Below are positions 3,515 through 5,043 of a DNA stretch of 5,043 nucleotides, piece after piece. The stretch is from CAZOLI01 sp964580675 (lineage in GTDB: Bacteria > Planctomycetota > MHYJ01 > CAYXQY01), in contig CAZOLI010000114.1 in assembly GCA_964580675.1 (NCBI GenBank), forward strand, positions 1 to 5,043, read 5' to 3'. The notes beneath the pieces were generated by a model, which saw only the letters and a list, made by a program, of their open reading frames with translations, was not told where the DNA came from and made no database searches. The stretch's first letter is position 1; every line of letters starts with the position of its first letter. The translations under genes and the position numbers were made by a program.

Positions 3515-4990
3515 TCACTTTCCGTTTCTGTTCATCTTTATCCACCCCCCCTCTTTTTTCCGGGCCCTGTCCTCGTCGCGGAGTTTGATCAGGTGAGCGA
3601 GGAGACTTCTCTTCGCGTACGTCCAGAGTCCTTCGTCAACGTCCGAATAGACCTCGGGAAGCAGGTCCTCAACCGTTCTGGTTCTGTCCGGGGAGAGGGC
3701 GCTTGTTACCTTTTCCTCCCGTTTCATGCGGTGCTGAATATAGCGGTCAAACACCTTTTTGGGATGATGGTTGAAGGGGCCGTGTGCGGGAAGAAGCAGG
3801 TCCAGGTCCATATCCCTGAGCCGGCGGAGCGTGTTCATGTACATGGCCATATCCCCGTCCGGTGGATCAATCAGAACCATTCCCATTCCGGCGATCACGT
3901 CGCCGGCGAGAAGTGTACGGGTCTGTTCATGGAGAAAACAGAGGTGATCCCGCGTATGGCCCGGCGTGTGGAGAACGGTCAGCGGCCCCGATGAGGTCGG
4001 TACCTGGTCTCCTTCGACCAGTTTTCGCTCCACCCGCAGATCGTCGTCGAAATGTTCCCCGGCGTTTTCGTGAGCGCAGAGACGGACGTCGTATCGGTTC
4101 TTCAGCCATCCGGCGGCCGCTGAATGATCGGGGTGATGATGGGTGAGGAGGAGGTGTTCAAAGGTTCCTCCCGACGCCAGTTCCCGGTCGATGTGGTCGG
4201 CAAGATGCTGTCGTTCTTTTTGCAAAGGGGTACCGGGATCCACCACCACGAGGGGATCGTGTCCGACGATACAGGTGTTAACGGTTTCCGCCGGGGGGAG
4301 GGTCGGGGTTTCGAGCGGCTGGAACCGGAGCCCGGGACGAAGTTCAATGTACGGTTCCCGCTGGTCGGGTTCGGCGGTGTTGATGGTTTGGAGTTCCTCC
4401 AGACCCTCCTCGAAACCGTTTTCAACAAGGATTCGGAGGTACAGAATCTGAGGGGGGCTGATTTGAACTTGCCCTTCCGCCCACTTTTCCAGAGCTTTCT
4501 CCGGGCCAAACCATTCTCCTTCCGTTAATTCTCCTTTTCGAATATCAATCTCCTGTTCGTCGGGGAGCGGACTGGCGTAGAACCTCGTATCGTAACGAAC
4601 CGGCACGAAGTTGGGGGTGAGCAATCGCCCGGCGGGACGAAGACGATCGTAGTCCGGGCTCAGCCGGTGTTCGCTTAACAGGTCGATGAATGTTGTGTTT
4701 TCCCGGAGAAGGTCGGTTCGCCATTGATGCAGGTCGGCGCTATCGGGAATTTTTCCCTCGCAGAGGAGAACACCGGTCTCTTCAAACAGTTCACGAATCG
4801 CGCAGTGCCGAAACTTTTGATCCTCCTGTTCACGATCTTCCTTTTCGAGGGTTCCCCCGAGAAAGGCGTAGTAGCCGGGGAAAAACGAGGTCTTCTCCGA
4901 TCTGCGGGCCAGGTATATCTCTACGTTATTGTTTTTATTCCGGCGATACAGGAAGGTTGAGGCCGCGGGGCGGGTTTCCGGATTGTTCAT
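3515..4990 (-). CDS. Fusion of a NUDT19-like Nudix hydrolase and a LACTB2-like metallo-beta-lactamase-fold hydrolase
   Basis: A 491-residue soluble protein with two catalytic domains. Residues 7-190 form a Nudix domain: FPGYYAFLGGTLE (37-49) and RELFEETGV (66-74), with metal ligands Glu67, Glu70 and Glu71 intact. The Nudix box carries about 7 extra residues between its glycine and arginine, as in the NUDT19/RP2 branch (CoA diphosphatases), which has an insertion there. After a linker (about 195-235), residues 236-410 form an MBL domain with HHHPDH (284-289), HTPGHT (His345), AGD (Asp364) and PAHG (His403), the full two-metal ligand set. Residues 413-475 (YIQHRMKRE, then a helical basic end) match the winged-helix tail of LACTB2-like proteins, which are hydrolases including an endoribonuclease. 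AGGA lies 9 bases before the ATG. The frame stays open to the right edge, so a longer N-terminus cannot be excluded. Substrates are not shown. It is convergent with the zinc-ribbon gene, 62 bp apart. Confidence 0.88.
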   Translation of the reverse strand: MNNPETRPAASTFLYRRNKNNNVEIYLARRSEKTSFFPGYYAFLGGTLEKEDREQEDQKFRHCAIRELFEETGVLLCEGKIPDSADLHQWRTDLLRENTTFIDLLSEHRLSPDYDRLRPAGRLLTPNFVPVRYDTRFYASPLPDEQEIDIRKGELTEGEWFGPEKALEKWAEGQVQISPPQILYLRILVENGFEEGLEELQTINTAEPDQREPYIELRPGLRFQPLETPTLPPAETVNTCIVGHDPLVVVDPGTPLQKERQHLADHIDRELASGGTFEHLLLTHHHPDHSAAAGWLKNRYDVRLCAHENAGEHFDDDLRVERKLVEGDQVPTSSGPLTVLHTPGHTRDHLCFLHEQTRTLLAGDVIAGMGMVLIDPPDGDMAMYMNTLRRLRDMDLDLLLPAHGPFNHHPKKVFDRYIQHRMKREEKVTSALSPDRTRTVEDLLPEVYSDVDEGLWTYAKRSLLAHLIKLRDEDRARKKEGGWIKMNRNGK

Positions 4991-5043
4991 TCGTTGTTTT
5001 CCTAAATGAAACGACGGGTGGAGTGAGAGATGTTCATGTTGAC

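Noticed and set aside
3455..3994. A 179-codon open frame on the plus strand after the zinc-ribbon gene
   Set aside because: It is antisense to the MBL half of the fusion gene, whose metal-binding motifs are complete. It has no ribosome binding site and no recognisable domain.
4124..4528. A 134-codon open frame on the plus strand
   Set aside because: It is the shadow of the Nudix-MBL linker and domains; no motif is seen.
5002..5043. A 13-codon open stretch on the minus strand ending in TAG at 5004-5002, possibly the end of an upstream gene
   Set aside because: Too short to judge at the window edge. The frame of the fusion gene is also open through this stretch.

Overview
The window is 5043 bases of gene-dense, mid-GC bacterial DNA with short intergenic gaps and no sign of mobile DNA. 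It most likely comes from a Bacteroidota-type bacterium, possibly a halophilic member of the Balneolota/Rhodothermota side. The evidence is a good match to the Bacteroidota promoter form (TTG, 20 bp, TAnnTTTG) before the phosphoesterase gene, the form of the tRNA-Thr, and acidic proteins. This placement is an inference without database support.

Layout: (1) 1-57, minus: a tRNA-Thr(GGT) cut by the left edge, with a sigma70-like promoter at 104-131. (2) 217-2346, minus: in transcription order, a metallophosphoesterase, then ridA, then folD. ridA and folD share one base (TGATG) and are probably translationally coupled. (3) 2347-2618: a 272-bp divergent intergenic region holding a Bacteroidota-type promoter and two leader hairpins for the phosphoesterase. 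On the other strand it has a GC hairpin, a near-perfect 13-bp palindrome and the ribosome binding site of a nitroreductase gene. (4) 2619-3452, plus: a nitroreductase-family flavoprotein followed after 24 bp by a 45-codon zinc-ribbon microprotein. (5) 3515-4990, minus and convergent: a 491-residue fusion of a NUDT19-like Nudix hydrolase with a LACTB2-like metallo-beta-lactamase-fold hydrolase.

How the genes may work together: RidA removes 2-aminoacrylate, which damages PLP enzymes including serine hydroxymethyltransferase, the main source of the 5,10-methylene-THF that FolD uses. The ridA-folD coupling therefore makes sense as one-carbon metabolism. This FolD is unusual: the positions equivalent to the catalytic Lys54 and Asp121 of E. 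coli FolD are Gln53 and Glu120, and an 8-residue tandem repeat is inserted in a C-terminal loop. The nitroreductase/zinc-ribbon pair and the Nudix-MBL fusion have no clear pathway link to these genes.

I found no CRISPR array, insertion sequence, phage gene or defence system. The best candidates for something under-described are the FolD active-site variant, the Nudix-MBL fusion and the small zinc-ribbon protein.
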